Source: FEN-1219 sp963713355
GTDB lineage: Bacteria > Pseudomonadota > Gammaproteobacteria > Steroidobacterales > Rariloculaceae
NCBI GenBank assembly: GCA_963713355.1
Contig: CAVQLK010000006.1
Coordinates: 1,054,001-1,118,000, forward strand
Length of the DNA: 64,000 bases
Direction of reading: 5' to 3'
Shown: positions 26,365 through 36,625 of the stretch, in pieces
Position numbering within the stretch: position 1 is the first letter of the stretch
Layout: every line of letters starts with the position of its first letter
The notes under the pieces: model-generated
Databases searched by the model: none
The model's input: only the letters and a program-made list of their open reading frames with translations
Told to the model about the DNA's origin: nothing
Translations under genes and position numbers: made by a program

Positions 26365-27129
26365 TTACTGGCCGCCTTCGGCTTTCGCGCGCATGCGCCG
26401 TTCCCAGATCGAGCTCGGCTCGCATTTATCCTGGCTCAGCTCGTAATCGGGCCCTGCCGCAAGCCACTCTTGGCGGTTCAGCAAGAACGGATTGCTGTAA
26501 ATCTCCGGGTCGTCGATCGCGATGTCCATGAGCAAATTTTGCCCGCCGGGCGCGCGCCAGAACCGCTCCGTGAATCTGGCTGCCGTGCTGTTTGGCTTAT
26601 GATCGTTGAACATCGGGCCGCCGCGCGTGTGCGTCGTCTCGACGACCAGCGTGTCGCCGACCCAGCCGCCCGTCGAATAACCACCGACGGTATTCGGTGT
26701 ATCGGCCGGCGCGGGCGCACCGTCCATGTGCACGGTGCGCACGAACCATTCGTTGTTGAACCAGTACGCGATCTCGGTGACGTCCTCGCCGAGCGTGATC
26801 TTCATCGGCCGGCCGCGCATCGCATTGCGCGGAAAGTCCTCGACGCAGCCGAGCACGGGGTCATCGATGACGTTGTACGACTTCCAGCGCTCGCGGCCCT
26901 CGGCTGTGAACGGGAAAGCGCTGTCGTCGCCGCCGCAAAAGGTGTCCGTCTCGAACGAGCGGCGCATCCACTCGTTGCGGCCGCAGGGTTGCACCTCGAG
27001 GCCCGCGGGGCGGTAGAGGCCCGAGAAGTCGGGACGGTCGGCAGTGTCGCGCGAGGTGCAGCCTGTCGCGAGCACGAGTATCGCGGCACCGAAGACGATT
27101 CTGAGCACTGGAGCTTGCCCCCATGGCAT
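26365..27129 (-). CDS. Lipoprotein of the GDTLVVET-type secreted family
   Basis: 254 residues from the ATG at 27127-27129. The signal ends in VLATGC (Cys22). The mature protein starts RPDFSGLYRPAG and carries VLGCVEDFPRNAMRGRPMKI, VRTVHMDG and WVGDTLVVETTHTRGG, the shared motif in full form. Six cysteines may form disulfides in the periplasm. It stands between the MBL-fold gene (50 bases upstream) and two DUF6152 genes. Function unknown. Confidence 0.82.
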   Translation of the reverse strand: MPWGQAPVLRIVFGAAILVLATGCTSRDTADRPDFSGLYRPAGLEVQPCGRNEWMRRSFETDTFCGGDDSAFPFTAEGRERWKSYNVIDDPVLGCVEDFPRNAMRGRPMKITLGEDVTEIAYWFNNEWFVRTVHMDGAPAPADTPNTVGGYSTGGWVGDTLVVETTHTRGGPMFNDHKPNSTAARFTERFWRAPGGQNLLMDIAIDDPEIYSNPFLLNRQEWLAAGPDYELSQDKCEPSSIWERRMRAKAEGGQ

Positions 27130-27179
27130 GCGCACCACGAGGCATTCTTGCGTAGATCGCCGGCATCGGCAACGCGGCG

Positions 27180-28127
27180 TCAGGGGCCGTTGAACTTGTC
27201 GACCTCGCCGACCGGGAAGCCGATCGGAAAGTCGCATTCATAGCAACCGGGATCGAAGGTCGGCTCGCGGTAGTGGTACATGAGCTCCCACATCGTGATG
27301 ACGTTGGCGCGGATCCACTGGTCGAACCAGCCGTAATCGCTGAAGTCTTCCATCGTCACCGTCTCGAGGATCTCCTCGATGCCCTTGCCCGCGACCATCT
27401 GCTCGAGGACGCGCTCCTTCAGCGCGACGAGGAAATCGCGGACGTAGAGGAACGACTGCTGCGTCGTCAGGCCGCCGTGGCCGGGAACGACGATGTCGAC
27501 ATCTTCCATGCGCCCGAGGTAGCCGAGCGCGCGAATCGAGTTGTCGAGATTGAGGTCGCGTAGCTCGGGCATCGCGAGGCTCTTGCCTTCGCGCACGAAG
27601 TCGACGGCGATCAGCACTTTTTCGGCTGGGATGTGCACTTGGATCAGATTGTCCGTATGCGTCGGTCCCAAATACAGCAGCACGACCTCGATACCGCCCA
27701 GATCGATCTGCATGCGGTCCTCGAACGTGATCTCGGGCACGACGGTGCGGCGCTTCTCCCGCACGATGTGGCCTTTCGCGTTGACGTGCGAGATCGCGCG
27801 CGCCGTGTCGCTGAAGACCTCGAGCCCGCAAATGTGCATCTCGTGGTCGTGGCTCAGGATCGTGTATTTCACGGGCACGTCGAAGCGACGCTTAAGCTCG
27901 TCCTTGAGCCATTGCGTGCCGTTCGACCCGCAGATCTGGCCGTCGATGACGGCGATGCCTTCCGAGCCGACGACGAACGCGCCGTTCGTGAGACCGCCGT
28001 AGCGGTAGACGTGCGGCGTGAGCTGCTCGATCGTCATCGGCGGCAAGCTGCGCTGCGCGGCCGCATGACCAGCCGTGAAAAGAACCGCGATTGCGAGCGA
28101 CGCTCGCAGGCACGTAATGGCGCTCAT
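27180..28127 (-). CDS. Periplasmic MBL-fold metallohydrolase with atypical metal motif
   Basis: 315 residues from the ATG at 28125-28127, with a Sec signal peptide (to HAAAQ near 25). The metallo-beta-lactamase fold is evident from THTDNLIQVHIPAEKVLIAVD and VPGHGG. The first metal motif reads HDHEMH, so the three His are present but the Asp of the canonical HxHxDH is Met; Zn2 binding may be altered. The upstream ankyrin frame runs into this gene only because of a frameshift there. C-terminal cysteines (GCYEC) could pair. Substrate unknown. Confidence 0.82.
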   Translation of the reverse strand: MSAITCLRASLAIAVLFTAGHAAAQRSLPPMTIEQLTPHVYRYGGLTNGAFVVGSEGIAVIDGQICGSNGTQWLKDELKRRFDVPVKYTILSHDHEMHICGLEVFSDTARAISHVNAKGHIVREKRRTVVPEITFEDRMQIDLGGIEVVLLYLGPTHTDNLIQVHIPAEKVLIAVDFVREGKSLAMPELRDLNLDNSIRALGYLGRMEDVDIVVPGHGGLTTQQSFLYVRDFLVALKERVLEQMVAGKGIEEILETVTMEDFSDYGWFDQWIRANVITMWELMYHYREPTFDPGCYECDFPIGFPVGEVDKFNGP

Positions 28128-28144
28128 GGAACCCCCGTGGCGCG

Positions 28145-29724
28145 TCAGGACGCGCCTTCGGGCTGCGACAAGTCGCAGCCTTCTTGTTGCTCGCACAGCT
28201 CGCGCAGCCGCGCGGCCGTGTCCTCGAACACCTCGATCGTCGAGCCGCGGCCGTGGCCGCCGGCGCGGCCCATGGCGGCATCGATAGGCGTCAAGCCGCC
28301 GCGCTCGGCGACGGCAATCTTTGCGCCGCGCTCGACGAGATAGTCGACGACGTCGTTCCAGCCCCAGAACGCGGCGCCGAACAGCGCAGTGCGGCCAGGG
28401 CTGCGGGCGCCGGCTCGGCCGGACAGGGTTCTCGCGTGGATGTCCGCGTCGGCGTCGAGCAGCAGCTTCAGCGCCGCGATGGATCTTTGCCTCGGTGTCG
28501 GGCGCCATGTAGTGCGGAATGCCGGGACCGTAACCGCGCGCGTCGCACTCGACGGAGCCGACGCCGGCCGCCGCCATGACGGGCGTGATGCCGCCGTCGT
28601 TGGGCAGATCGACATTCGCGTCGTGCTCGATCAGCAGCTCGATCGCAGCGGCGTCGAACGTCTTCGCGGCACGCAGCAGCGGCGTCGTGCCCGTCACGAG
28701 CATCAGGTCGCAGCCGCGGTCGTCGCCGATGTGGCGATACGGCGGCAAGAGCTTGAGCTGGACGTCCGGCCAGGCGCCGGCTTCGAGCAGGAGCTCGATG
28801 ATCTCGACGCTCGTCGTCGTATCGACGGACCGCCGGTCGGGGCGGCCGCCGTGCGGCAACGTGTTGACGTCGACGGCGGAGTAGAGCGGCGTGCGCCCCC
28901 ACCAGTCCCACTTGTTGGGGTTCGCGCCGGCTTCGATGAGCACTTTGGCCGTATCGAAGTGGAAGTTGTCGATCGCGAGGAACAACGGCGTGACGCCTTT
29001 CGGGTCCGGCAAGTCGACGTCGGCGCCGGCCGCGACGAGCGCGCGCGCGCACTCGAGGCAACCCTCGCGTGCCGCGAACAAGAGCGGCGTGAGGCCGCCG
29101 AATGGCCGGTACATACGCCGCGGCTCGCCAGTGACTTGCCGCGGCCATTCGTTGACGGCGGAGCGCGCGTCGACTTCGGCGCCGTGCTCGATCAGCAGCT
29201 CGACCATCGCGGATTGGCTCTGCGCCGCGGCCCACATCAGCGCCGTCTGCTCGCGCCACCGCTCGCGCGCGTTCACGTCGGCGCCGTGCTCGATGAGCAC
29301 CTCGGCGGCCGCCGTGTTGCCGCTGCGCGCGACGACCATGAGCGCCGTCTGCTCGTCGGCGCCGGATGCATCGACGGTTGCGCCGCCTTTCAGCAGCGCC
29401 GCGATGACTTGCGCATTGCCGACGGTCGGCGGCTTCCGCGAGCGGCGTCGAGCCGAACTCGTTGGCGGCCGAGACGTCGGCGCCCGCTGCGATCAATCGC
29501 TCGACGAGCCCGAGATTGGCGTTGTAGACGGCCCAGTGCAGCGCTGTCGTGCCGTCCGGCGAGCGGGCGTTGACGTCGACGCCGTCCTCGATCGCCGCCA
29601 AGGCAACGGTCGCATCGTTGCGCTGCGCAGCGCGCAGCAGGTCTTCAGCCGCCGACGCGCCGGCTGCCAGAAGGCACGACGCGAGCACGGCGGTGAAGCG
29701 GAAATGCCGTGAGCGCAAGCTCAC
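28145..29724 (-). pseudogene. Secreted ankyrin-repeat protein, first copy, two frameshifts
   Basis: About 525 residues if repaired. The GTG start at 29722-29724 overlaps the DUF1552 stop (GTGA). A signal peptide (to ASA near 24) precedes many ankyrin repeats, including DGTTALHWAVYNANLGLVERLI, LIEHGADVNARERW and GTTPLLRAAKTFDAAAIELL. Frames change at about 29420-29432 and 28480-28488; read across both breaks, the protein is continuous to the stop at 28145. It matches the intact 504-residue protein at 49841-51355 in order and in signature segments (EWPRQVTGEPRRMYRPFGGLT against EWDSQITSEPRAQYRPVGGLT). Confidence 0.82.
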
Positions 29725-31068
29725 ACCTCGGTGAGCTCGCCGGTGCTGTCGCCGACCTTGTCGGCGGGCACTCCGGCGCGCAGCAGCAGCGTGAATAGCA
29801 AGTTCGCGAGAGGAGTGCGATCGGGATACACGAGGTGCTGCTGGCCCTTGATGGCGCCGGCTCCGCCTCCGAACACGAGCGTCGGCAACGGAAATTGATT
29901 GTGCTGATTGCTGTTGCTCATGTTGCTGCCGTACAAGAAGATCGAATTGTCGAGGATCGATCCGCCGTCGCCGTCGGGAATGCCGTCGAGCTTCGCCATG
30001 AAGTCGGCGAACACCTGCGTGTGGTAGCGCTGTATCAGCACGAGCTTCTCCATCGACGCCTTGTTGTCCGCGTGGTGCGAGACGGGATGGAACGCGTCGG
30101 GCACGCCGACGTGCGCATACGACTGATTACTGACCTCGGCCGCCATCATGAAGCTCGTGATGCGCGTCATGTTCGCTTGGAACGCCGCAACGATGAGGTC
30201 GAACTGCAGGCGGAGCAGTTCGTCGAAGCTCGGCCGCGCGACGGGCACGTCGGGCAGGTTTACCTTCGTGAGGTCGCGCTGACCGAGCAGCTCGAGCCGG
30301 CGCTCGATCTCGCGGACGCTGTCGAGATAGTCGTCGACGAGCGCACGGTCCTCGCCGCCGAGCGTGCCCTTCAACGCGCTCGCTTCCGCGAGGACCATGT
30401 CGAGCAGGCTCTGATAGTCGCCCGACACCGCGCGCCGCTCGGCGTCGCTGGTGCCGCGGCCGAAGATCTTCTCGAACACCTTGCGCGGCTCGTGCTCCAT
30501 CGGCATCGGCGTCGTCGCCGTGCGGAACGAGATCGTGCGGCCGTACGAGCAGCCGTACGTGCCGTCGCACGCTGCGCCGCCGCCTTCCTCCTCGGTGGCG
30601 ACCTCGAGCGACGGCAGCGGCGTATCCTGGCCGATGTGCCGCGCGGCGATTTGATCGACGGTGACGCCGGCGAACGGCGCATGACTTTGCCGCGGGTGCT
30701 CGCACGACAGCCACGTCGCCAGGCACGATCGCGTGCACGGCGGAGCTCTCGGCGGGCTTGTTGCCGAGCCCGCTGACGACGGTCATGTGCTGCTTCAATG
30801 GGGCGAACGGCGTGAGAATCGGCTTCAAGTCGAAGTCGCGGCCCACGGCGTCCGGCGTCCAGCGGTTCATCTCGGCGCCGAAGCGCGTGTTGCTCATGAT
30901 CGCGCCGTGCGGCAGGTAGAAGAAGCCCATGCGCGGCTTCGATGCCGCGGCCGTCTGCGCGAGCGCAGTCGCGGCCGGCACCATCGCCGATAGCAGCGGC
31001 AAGCCGATCGCGGCGCTGCCGCCTTTCAGCAGCGTGCGGCGCGACAAGTGCTTCTTGGTGATGAACAT
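29721..31068 (-). CDS. DUF1552 Tat-exported protein, first copy, one frameshift
   Basis: About 449 residues if repaired. The ATG at 31066-31068 follows the DUF1592 stop by one base. A twin-arginine signal (LSRRTLLKGGSAAIGLPLL) leads into MGFFYLPHGAIMSNT, the DUF1552 start. The frame breaks near 30716-30724: the continuing frame reads TWLSCEHPRQSHAP, then SLEVATEEEGGGAACDGTYG, and then the large C-terminal part with FLYGSNMSNSNQHNQFPLP and the stop at 29721. DUF1552 proteins are known mainly from Planctomycetes as partners of DUF1592 cytochromes; their reaction is unknown. Confidence 0.82.
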
Positions 31069-31069
31069 C

Positions 31070-33507
31070 TCAGCCTCCCTCGGGCGCCGGAGCACTCCGC
31101 ATGCGGAACGGCACGCTGCGCGCGACGCCTAGGACTATCGACTCAAAACTATAGCCCTGGGCGGAGGCGTCCGCCACGATGCCGCGCACGACGGGCATGT
31201 CGTAGTGCTCGACGCCGCGCCCCATGGCAAACGTCAGCAATTTCTCGGTCAGCGCCGTCACGAACAGCGTCGGATCGCTCGCTAGCGCGGCACGCAGCTC
31301 CTCGGGGCTGTTCACGGGCTGGCCCGTCGCCGTCGTGCCCGTCGAATCGATCAGTACGCCGCTGTCGCGCTCGTGCTCGCGCCATTCGCCGACGACGTTG
31401 AAGTTCTCGAGCGCTTGGCCGAGCGGGTCGATGACGCCGTGACACTGGTTGCACGACGGCTGCGTGCGATGCAGCGCCAGCCGCTCGCGCACCGATTTCG
31501 GCGCGTCGCCGGCCGCGGGGGCGAGATCCGTCTCGACGCCGGGCGGCGGAGGGTTCGGCGGCGCTGCGAGGATCTGCTCCATGATCCATGCGCCGCGCAG
31601 CACGGGCGACGTTCGGTCCGGATACGACGTGACCATCAGCACGCTGCCTTTGCCGAACAAGCCGAAGCGCCGCGGGTCGTCGAGCTCGACGCGGCGGAAC
31701 TGATCGCCGCGCACATCGGGCAGGCCATAGTGGCGCGCGAGCCGCTCGTTGACGAAGGTATGCTCGGCCGTCAACAAGTCGACGACGTTGCGGTCCGTCG
31801 CGCAGAATGCTGTCGAGATAGAGCTCCATCTCCTTCGTGAAGGCACGGCGCAGGTCCTCGTCGAAGTTCGGATAGAGCCTGGGATCGGGGTCGATGGCTT
31901 CGAGCCGGCGCACGCCGAGCCACTGGAACGCGAAGTTCGTGACGAGCGAGCGCGAGCGCTCGTCGGCGAGCATGCGGCCCACCTGCCGCTCGAGCACGGT
32001 AGGCTCGTGCAGCGTGCCTTGCTGCGCGAGGTCGAGCAGCGTCGCGTCGGGGCCTTGGCTCCAGAGGAAGAACGACAGCCGCCACGCGAGCTCGAGATCG
32101 CTGATGGCGTAGTCGGCACCGGGCTCGACGTTGGCTGGTAGGGCGCCTGGCTCGGCGCGATACAGGAATTTCGTGCTCGCGAGGATCGCCATCAAGCCCT
32201 TCTGGATGCCGGTCTCGAAGTCGCCTTCGGCGCGGCCGGCCGCGTAGAACTCGAGTGCCGGCGCGACGTCGTCGTTCGTGACGGGCCGGCGGAACGCGCC
32301 GCGCGACAAGTTCGTCAGGATCTGCGCGCCTGCTCGGCAACTGCTCCTGCGTTGCTCTACCGCGGGCATCCATGCCCGCGTCTCACCTTCGTTCCGCGGG
32401 TAGCAGCTGAAGATCCGCGCGCGGCTCTCGGTCGGCTCCGCGATGCCCGTCGGCTCGTACGGCCCGATGATCTCCATGCCGTAGAGCCGCGGAATGTCGG
32501 GCACGCCCTCGCCGGGCACGAGCGCCTGGAGGAGATAATCGCCTTCGGCGAAGCTGCGGGCCACGAACGCGGCGCCGACGCTGCGCCGGCCCGCTTTGAC
32601 GTCGACGCGGATGCCGCGGAAGCGGTTCTTGATCGCCTCGACCTCTTTGATCTGGCCTTGATCGAGCGCCTTGGAATCGACCTCGCCGCCGATATTGCCG
32701 GCGAACACCTTGGCCCCGTCGAGCGTCACGGCGACCGTGTGCTCGTACTCGAGCCAGCCGTACGGATAGCCGCGCAGCTCGGAGCCCGGAATCGACGAGA
32801 TGTTCAAGTTGATCTCGTACGTCGCCGTCGGCCGGGAAGTTGTGCTCGACGAGCAGGCCGTCGCGCGTGCCGAGCGGCAAGCCGTCGACGTGCGCCGTGC
32901 GCAGAGCGCGCTCGGCGCGATAGTCCGCGCGAGTCGGCGCGGCGTGCCTTCTCGCCGACGGCCATGATGCTGATGTCGCGCGCCGCGGCGACGTACTGCT
33001 CGATGTGGGTCGGCGTGACGCGCAGCACTTCTGCGACGTTGTCGAAGCCCTCGCTCGCCATGTCGGCGGGCAGCATAGAGCGGGCGTCGATGCGCACGCC
33101 GAGCAGTTGCTCGACCGCCCGTGCGTATTCGTGCGGTTCATGCGGTGCAGCGCGACGCGCCCGGCCGTGAGTCCGCGCGTCGCAGCCGCGGCGTCGAGCT
33201 GCCGTTCGAGCGCGACGACGAGAGCGTGCGCGTTTTCGGCATCGGGCCGCGGCTCGCCGGGCGGCGGCATCAACCCGCCGCGCAATTTCCGGACGACTTG
33301 CTCGAAGATCTCGGGTTTTGCGGCGACGCCGGCCGCCGTCACATGCTCGAGCGACAGCTCGCCCGCGGCCTCGGCGTCGTTGTGACAGTCCGTGCAATAA
33401 CGCCCGAACACCTCGACGTGCTGCGCGAGCGCTTGCTCGGGCGGCTGCTCGCCGCATCCGGCGAGCAGCGTTGCGGCGAACGCTGCGACGACGAATGCGC
33501 GCGTCAT
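31070..33507 (-). pseudogene. DUF1592 multihaem-type lipoprotein, first copy, four frameshifts
   Basis: About 810 residues if repaired. A lipobox LLAGC (Cys18) and CTDCH (residues 38-42, c-haem motif) open the protein; the C-terminal cytochrome domain has CNQCH. The order is that of planctomycete-type cytochrome proteins: PSCyt1, PSD3/DUF1587, PSD5/DUF1595, PSD4/DUF1592, PSCyt3/DUF1588 and PSD2/DUF1585. Frames change near 33130, 32942, 32822 and 31799, while the expected residues continue through each break. At 32333-32383 a dispersed hairpin repeat sits in frame, encoding TRAWMPAVEQRRSS where the second copy has a short linker. Confidence 0.85.
32333..32383 (-). repeat. Dispersed two-hairpin repeat, copy A (inside the DUF1592 gene)
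   Basis: On the minus strand: stem CGCGGGCAT-GG-ATGCCCGCG, a short GTAGA spacer, then stem GCAAC-loop-GTTGC with the loop holding GGAGCA. It is nearly identical to copy C and lies within the reading frame. Confidence 0.85.
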
Positions 33508-33514
33508 CGGCCGA

Positions 33515-34457
33515 TTACAGCGAGTCACTGAGCCTCCCAGCCCACCAGAGCCCATGATAGATGTTCGCGACGAAGCGCTCGCGGTTGGCGCCCCATCTCG
33601 CGTCGAATTCCTTCGTAACCTCGGCGTCGAGCATTTCCGCGATGCTGTGGCCCTTGCGCATCGAGCTCTCGATGCGCTCGCGCACGACGGTCAGCATCTC
33701 GAGCTGAGCCGTGAGATGCGAACGCGGTTGTGCCGGTCCGATTCGCGGGCACGATCAGCGTCTCGGCATTCGTCATGGCGAGCAGCTTCTTCGTCGAGTC
33801 GACGAGCCCGCCGATCCAGCCGCCCGTGGCGTAGTCGATGACCGGGTACTCCCCGTAGGTTACTGCGCCGCCCGCGGCGAGCACGTTGCGATTCCTGAAC
33901 CAGACGTAGACGTCGCCGTCCGTATGCGCCTCGGGCAGGTGACCGTACTCGATTTCCTCGTCGCCGATCTCCGCGACGAGCGGTTGCGGATCGGACGAAT
34001 AGAACGTGCGGCTCGGAAGCGCAGCGGATTCGCGCGGCGTGTACGTCCTGTCTTCCCAGTCGACGTAGTACTCCGTGCTCATCCAGAGCCGTGTGAGCTC
34101 GTGCGCAACGATGTCGGTGTCGCCGGAGCGCAGCGCTTCGTTACCGCCCGTATGCGCAGGATGCCAGTGCGTGTTGAACAACAGCTCGACGGTCAGCAGG
34201 CCCATGTTGCCGCGCACGAGCTTCGCGAGCTCGTTCGCCCGCTCCGGCGGGCCGCTGTCGACGACGGCCGCCGCGCCCGCGGCGCGTAGCACGACGACGT
34301 TGCTGCCGAGGCCCGTGACGAGGCTGAGATCGTCGCGCAACGGGACTTCGCCGAGCGCGCCGCTCTGCGCTGCCGCGTGGCGCAACACGCCGCCGCCGAC
34401 GACGGCTGCAGCCGTCGCGCCGAGCGCCTTCGTCAGGAATTGCCGCCGGTCGGTCAT
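33515..34457 (-). CDS. Tat-exported MBL-fold protein, first gene of the operon, one frameshift
   Basis: About 313 residues if repaired. A twin-arginine signal (DRRQFLTKALGATAAA) ends near HAAAQ. The metal motif reads HWHPAHTGGNEAL: three His but Ala in place of Asp. EAHTDGDVYVWFRNRNVLAAGG supplies the next His and Asp. The frame breaks near 33728-33742; the neighbouring frame gives PAQPRSHLTAQLEML, then RERIESSMRKGHSIAEMLD, and stops at the TAA at 33515. The uninterrupted frame as read stops only at 33525. It starts 22 bases after the RlmM-like gene and precedes the DUF1592 gene by seven bases. Confidence 0.8.
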
Positions 34458-34479
34458 CGAGCTCTTATATTAATGAGTG

Positions 34480-35538
34480 TCACGGCCGGACGGCTACGGC
34501 GCAAATCTCTTGGCGATTGAAGGCGAGCTGGCGCATTCGAACGCGGCTATATCCATGAGCCCGCAGGCGTTCAGCGATGCCCGGTAAACGCTCGGCGATG
34601 CCAGTATCCGTGAGCTTCAAGGTCAGCACGAGGCCTCGAGGCCGCGCGCCGCCATGCCCGAGCACGCCGTCGAGCGCATCGAGTGTGTAGCTCGGCGCGA
34701 CGTTCGCGTCCATGACGAGCCAGCGGCAATCGCGGAACACGCTGCGTTTGACGTCCTTGGCTCGTGCGCGCACGTGCGTGAAGCCGGGGTGCGCGAGCAC
34801 GGCCGGATCCATCTCCGCCGGATCGATGCCCGTCACCAGCAAGCCGCGCTCGAGCAATGCAAGGCACGACCCGCCCGGCGAGCTCCCGATCTCGACGCAG
34901 CGGTCGCCGACGGCCACGGGCAGCTGCGACCACATGAGCGCCTCGACGATCTTGAAGTAAGCGCGCGAGATCGGTCGCACCGGGCCCGCGATCGACGGCA
35001 CGCCGCCCGGCCAGCGTGTTTCGGGAGAAGCGGCGCGATGCCAGCCGAGCCACCAATCGTGGCGCTCGATGAGCACACAGTCGAGCACGAGCTCGCCGGC
35101 TGCGGCCTCGGCATTCACGGCTGGCGCTGTTGCCGCCGCGGGCCGTTGCTCGACGAGCAGAGCGCCGATCGTGCGTGCGAGCTCGTCGGCGGCGCCGTCG
35201 AATCCTTCGTCGCCGGGTAGCAAGCGCTCGCGTTGCCATACGTGCACGTGCGGGAAGGACGCTCCGGGAATTTCGGCGCCGATGAGCCGCCACGCGTCGC
35301 GTGCCAGCGCGATGGCGTCGTCGCCGCCGAGCTTACCGATTGACCAGCCCCACGTCCGAGCGAAGACGCTGGTCAGCTCGATCTCGCGGCCGGCGACGCT
35401 CTCCTTGGCCGCTCGGAAGGTGACGAACCCCGGCCGAGAGAACGCGAAACGCAAGTCAGGGTGCTCGCGGGCGATCTCATTCTTCAGGGCTCGTTCGGCG
35501 CCAGCCTGGGTCACGGCGAAAACGAAGCGGGCCGGCAT
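34480..35538 (-). CDS. RlmM/FtsJ-like SAM-dependent ribose methyltransferase
   Basis: 352 residues. The N-terminal half (FVFAVTQAGAERALKNEIAREHPDL) resembles the THUMP-like region of RlmM; the C-terminal half is a Rossmann methyltransferase with motif I EIGSSPGGSCLALLERG near 220 and a K-D-K arrangement (Lys in AYFKIVEAL, Asp in VMDAN, Lys in LTLKLTD) typical of 2'-O-ribose methyltransferases. RlmM modifies C2498 of 23S rRNA. Similarity is clear at the family level; whether this is the true RlmM orthologue is less certain. It is transcribed toward the MBL-fold gene 22 bases away. Confidence 0.8.
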   Translation of the reverse strand: MPARFVFAVTQAGAERALKNEIAREHPDLRFAFSRPGFVTFRAAKESVAGREIELTSVFARTWGWSIGKLGGDDAIALARDAWRLIGAEIPGASFPHVHVWQRERLLPGDEGFDGAADELARTIGALLVEQRPAAATAPAVNAEAAAGELVLDCVLIERHDWWLGWHRAASPETRWPGGVPSIAGPVRPISRAYFKIVEALMWSQLPVAVGDRCVEIGSSPGGSCLALLERGLLVTGIDPAEMDPAVLAHPGFTHVRARAKDVKRSVFRDCRWLVMDANVAPSYTLDALDGVLGHGGARPRGLVLTLKLTDTGIAERLPGIAERLRAHGYSRVRMRQLAFNRQEICAVAVRP

Positions 35539-35687
35539 TCTGTGCGTGAAGCTCGAGCGCGAGGGGCGTCAGTATACCTCCCGCTTGCGCGCGCTCGGTC
35601 ACGGGACGGGATCGCCCGCGCCGCGTTTGCTTTTCCCCTACATCTGGAATATACGAGGTGCGAGCCGACCAATAAGGAAACTACACC

Positions 35688-36101
35688 ATGGTGCAGCTCG
35701 TATTGCAAAAGCGCGTCGTCAGCGCGGGAGCCATCGCGTTCTTGGCTGCGACGGTGCCCATGGCGCACTCACAGGTCGGTCTGGACCGAAAAATCTTGCT
35801 TCAGCAGGATCTCGCGATTGCGGGCTACGAGACGTTGCTCGTCGAGGTCACCATCGCAGTTGGCGGACGTGAAGGAATACATAGTCACTCCGGTACGCTC
35901 GTGGGGCACATCCTCGAGGGTGAGCTGACCCTCGATCTCGCGGGTGAGCCGACCAAGACCGTCAAGGCCGGCGAGTCCGTTCTCATCCCACCGGGACAAG
36001 TGCATGAGGGCCATAACCACGGCAGCGTGCCCATCAAGGCGCTCGTGACCTTCATCGTCGAGAAGGGCAAGCCTCTTACCACTCCGGCGCAGCAGCTTTA
36101 G
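35688..36101 (+). CDS. Secreted cupin domain protein
   Basis: 137 residues. A signal peptide ends at MAHSQ. The cupin motif 1 (HSHSGTLVGHILEGELTLD, with two His and a Glu) and motif 2 (SVLIPPGQVHEGHN) supply the usual metal ligands. Single small secreted cupins often bind iron or manganese; no enzymatic role can be assigned. It stands alone, divergent from the methyltransferase gene, with 149 bases between them. Confidence 0.85.
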   Translation: MVQLVLQKRVVSAGAIAFLAATVPMAHSQVGLDRKILLQQDLAIAGYETLLVEVTIAVGGREGIHSHSGTLVGHILEGELTLDLAGEPTKTVKAGESVLIPPGQVHEGHNHGSVPIKALVTFIVEKGKPLTTPAQQL

Positions 36102-36234
36102 TTGCGAGCGCCCGTCCGGCGATGACTGCCGGGGCTCGTATTTCCCGCCGAGGCGAGACCATAATTCTCGGTCTCGGTTCAGCGGTGGTCTGCGGGCCGA
36201 CGCGCGCGCAATCGTAGCTACGCGGGAGTACTCG

Positions 36235-36615
36235 ATGAGCAGCAGAATCGGTCCAATGTTTGCGGCGGCCATGCTGGCGGTCGCGCCGGTTGCGGCACAT
36301 CACGGCGCCGGCGTGTTCGAGCCCGAGAAGAAGGTCACGGTGGCAGGCACGGTCACGGATTTTCAGTTCGTGAATCCGCACGTGCTGATCTACTGGACGG
36401 GCAAGGGAGACGACGGCAAGGAGGCTCAGTGGGGCGGCGAGCTCACGAGCCCGAACCGGCTCGCGCGCATGGGTGGCGCCGTCAAGTGGCATCAGTCGAT
36501 CCTGAAGCCCGGCGACAGCATTACGGTCACCGGTCATCCGGCGCGCAACGGCGCGCCGATGATGGACATCACGAAGATCGTCGATGCGGCCGGCGCGATC
36601 CTCATCGACGAATAG
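36235..36615 (+). CDS. DUF6152 secreted protein
   Basis: 126 residues. A signal peptide ends at VAA and the mature protein begins HHGAGVFEPEKKV, followed by GTVTDFQFVNPHVLIYW, LKPGDSITVTGHPARNG and MMDITKIVDAAG. This is a full-length single DUF6152 domain. It is 10 bases from the next gene, a GDTLVVET-type protein, reproducing the DUF6152/GDTLVVET pairing seen as a fusion at 5932 and 19722 and in the operon at 24523-27129. Confidence 0.87.
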   Translation: MSSRIGPMFAAAMLAVAPVAAHHGAGVFEPEKKVTVAGTVTDFQFVNPHVLIYWTGKGDDGKEAQWGGELTSPNRLARMGGAVKWHQSILKPGDSITVTGHPARNGAPMMDITKIVDAAGAILIDE

Positions 36616-36625
36616 CGGGGGGAAC

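Noticed and set aside
27180..29339. A 719-residue ankyrin/MBL fusion protein
   Set aside because: The join arises because a frameshift removes the ankyrin stop; the MBL-fold gene has its own start and signal peptide, and the second operon keeps the two apart.
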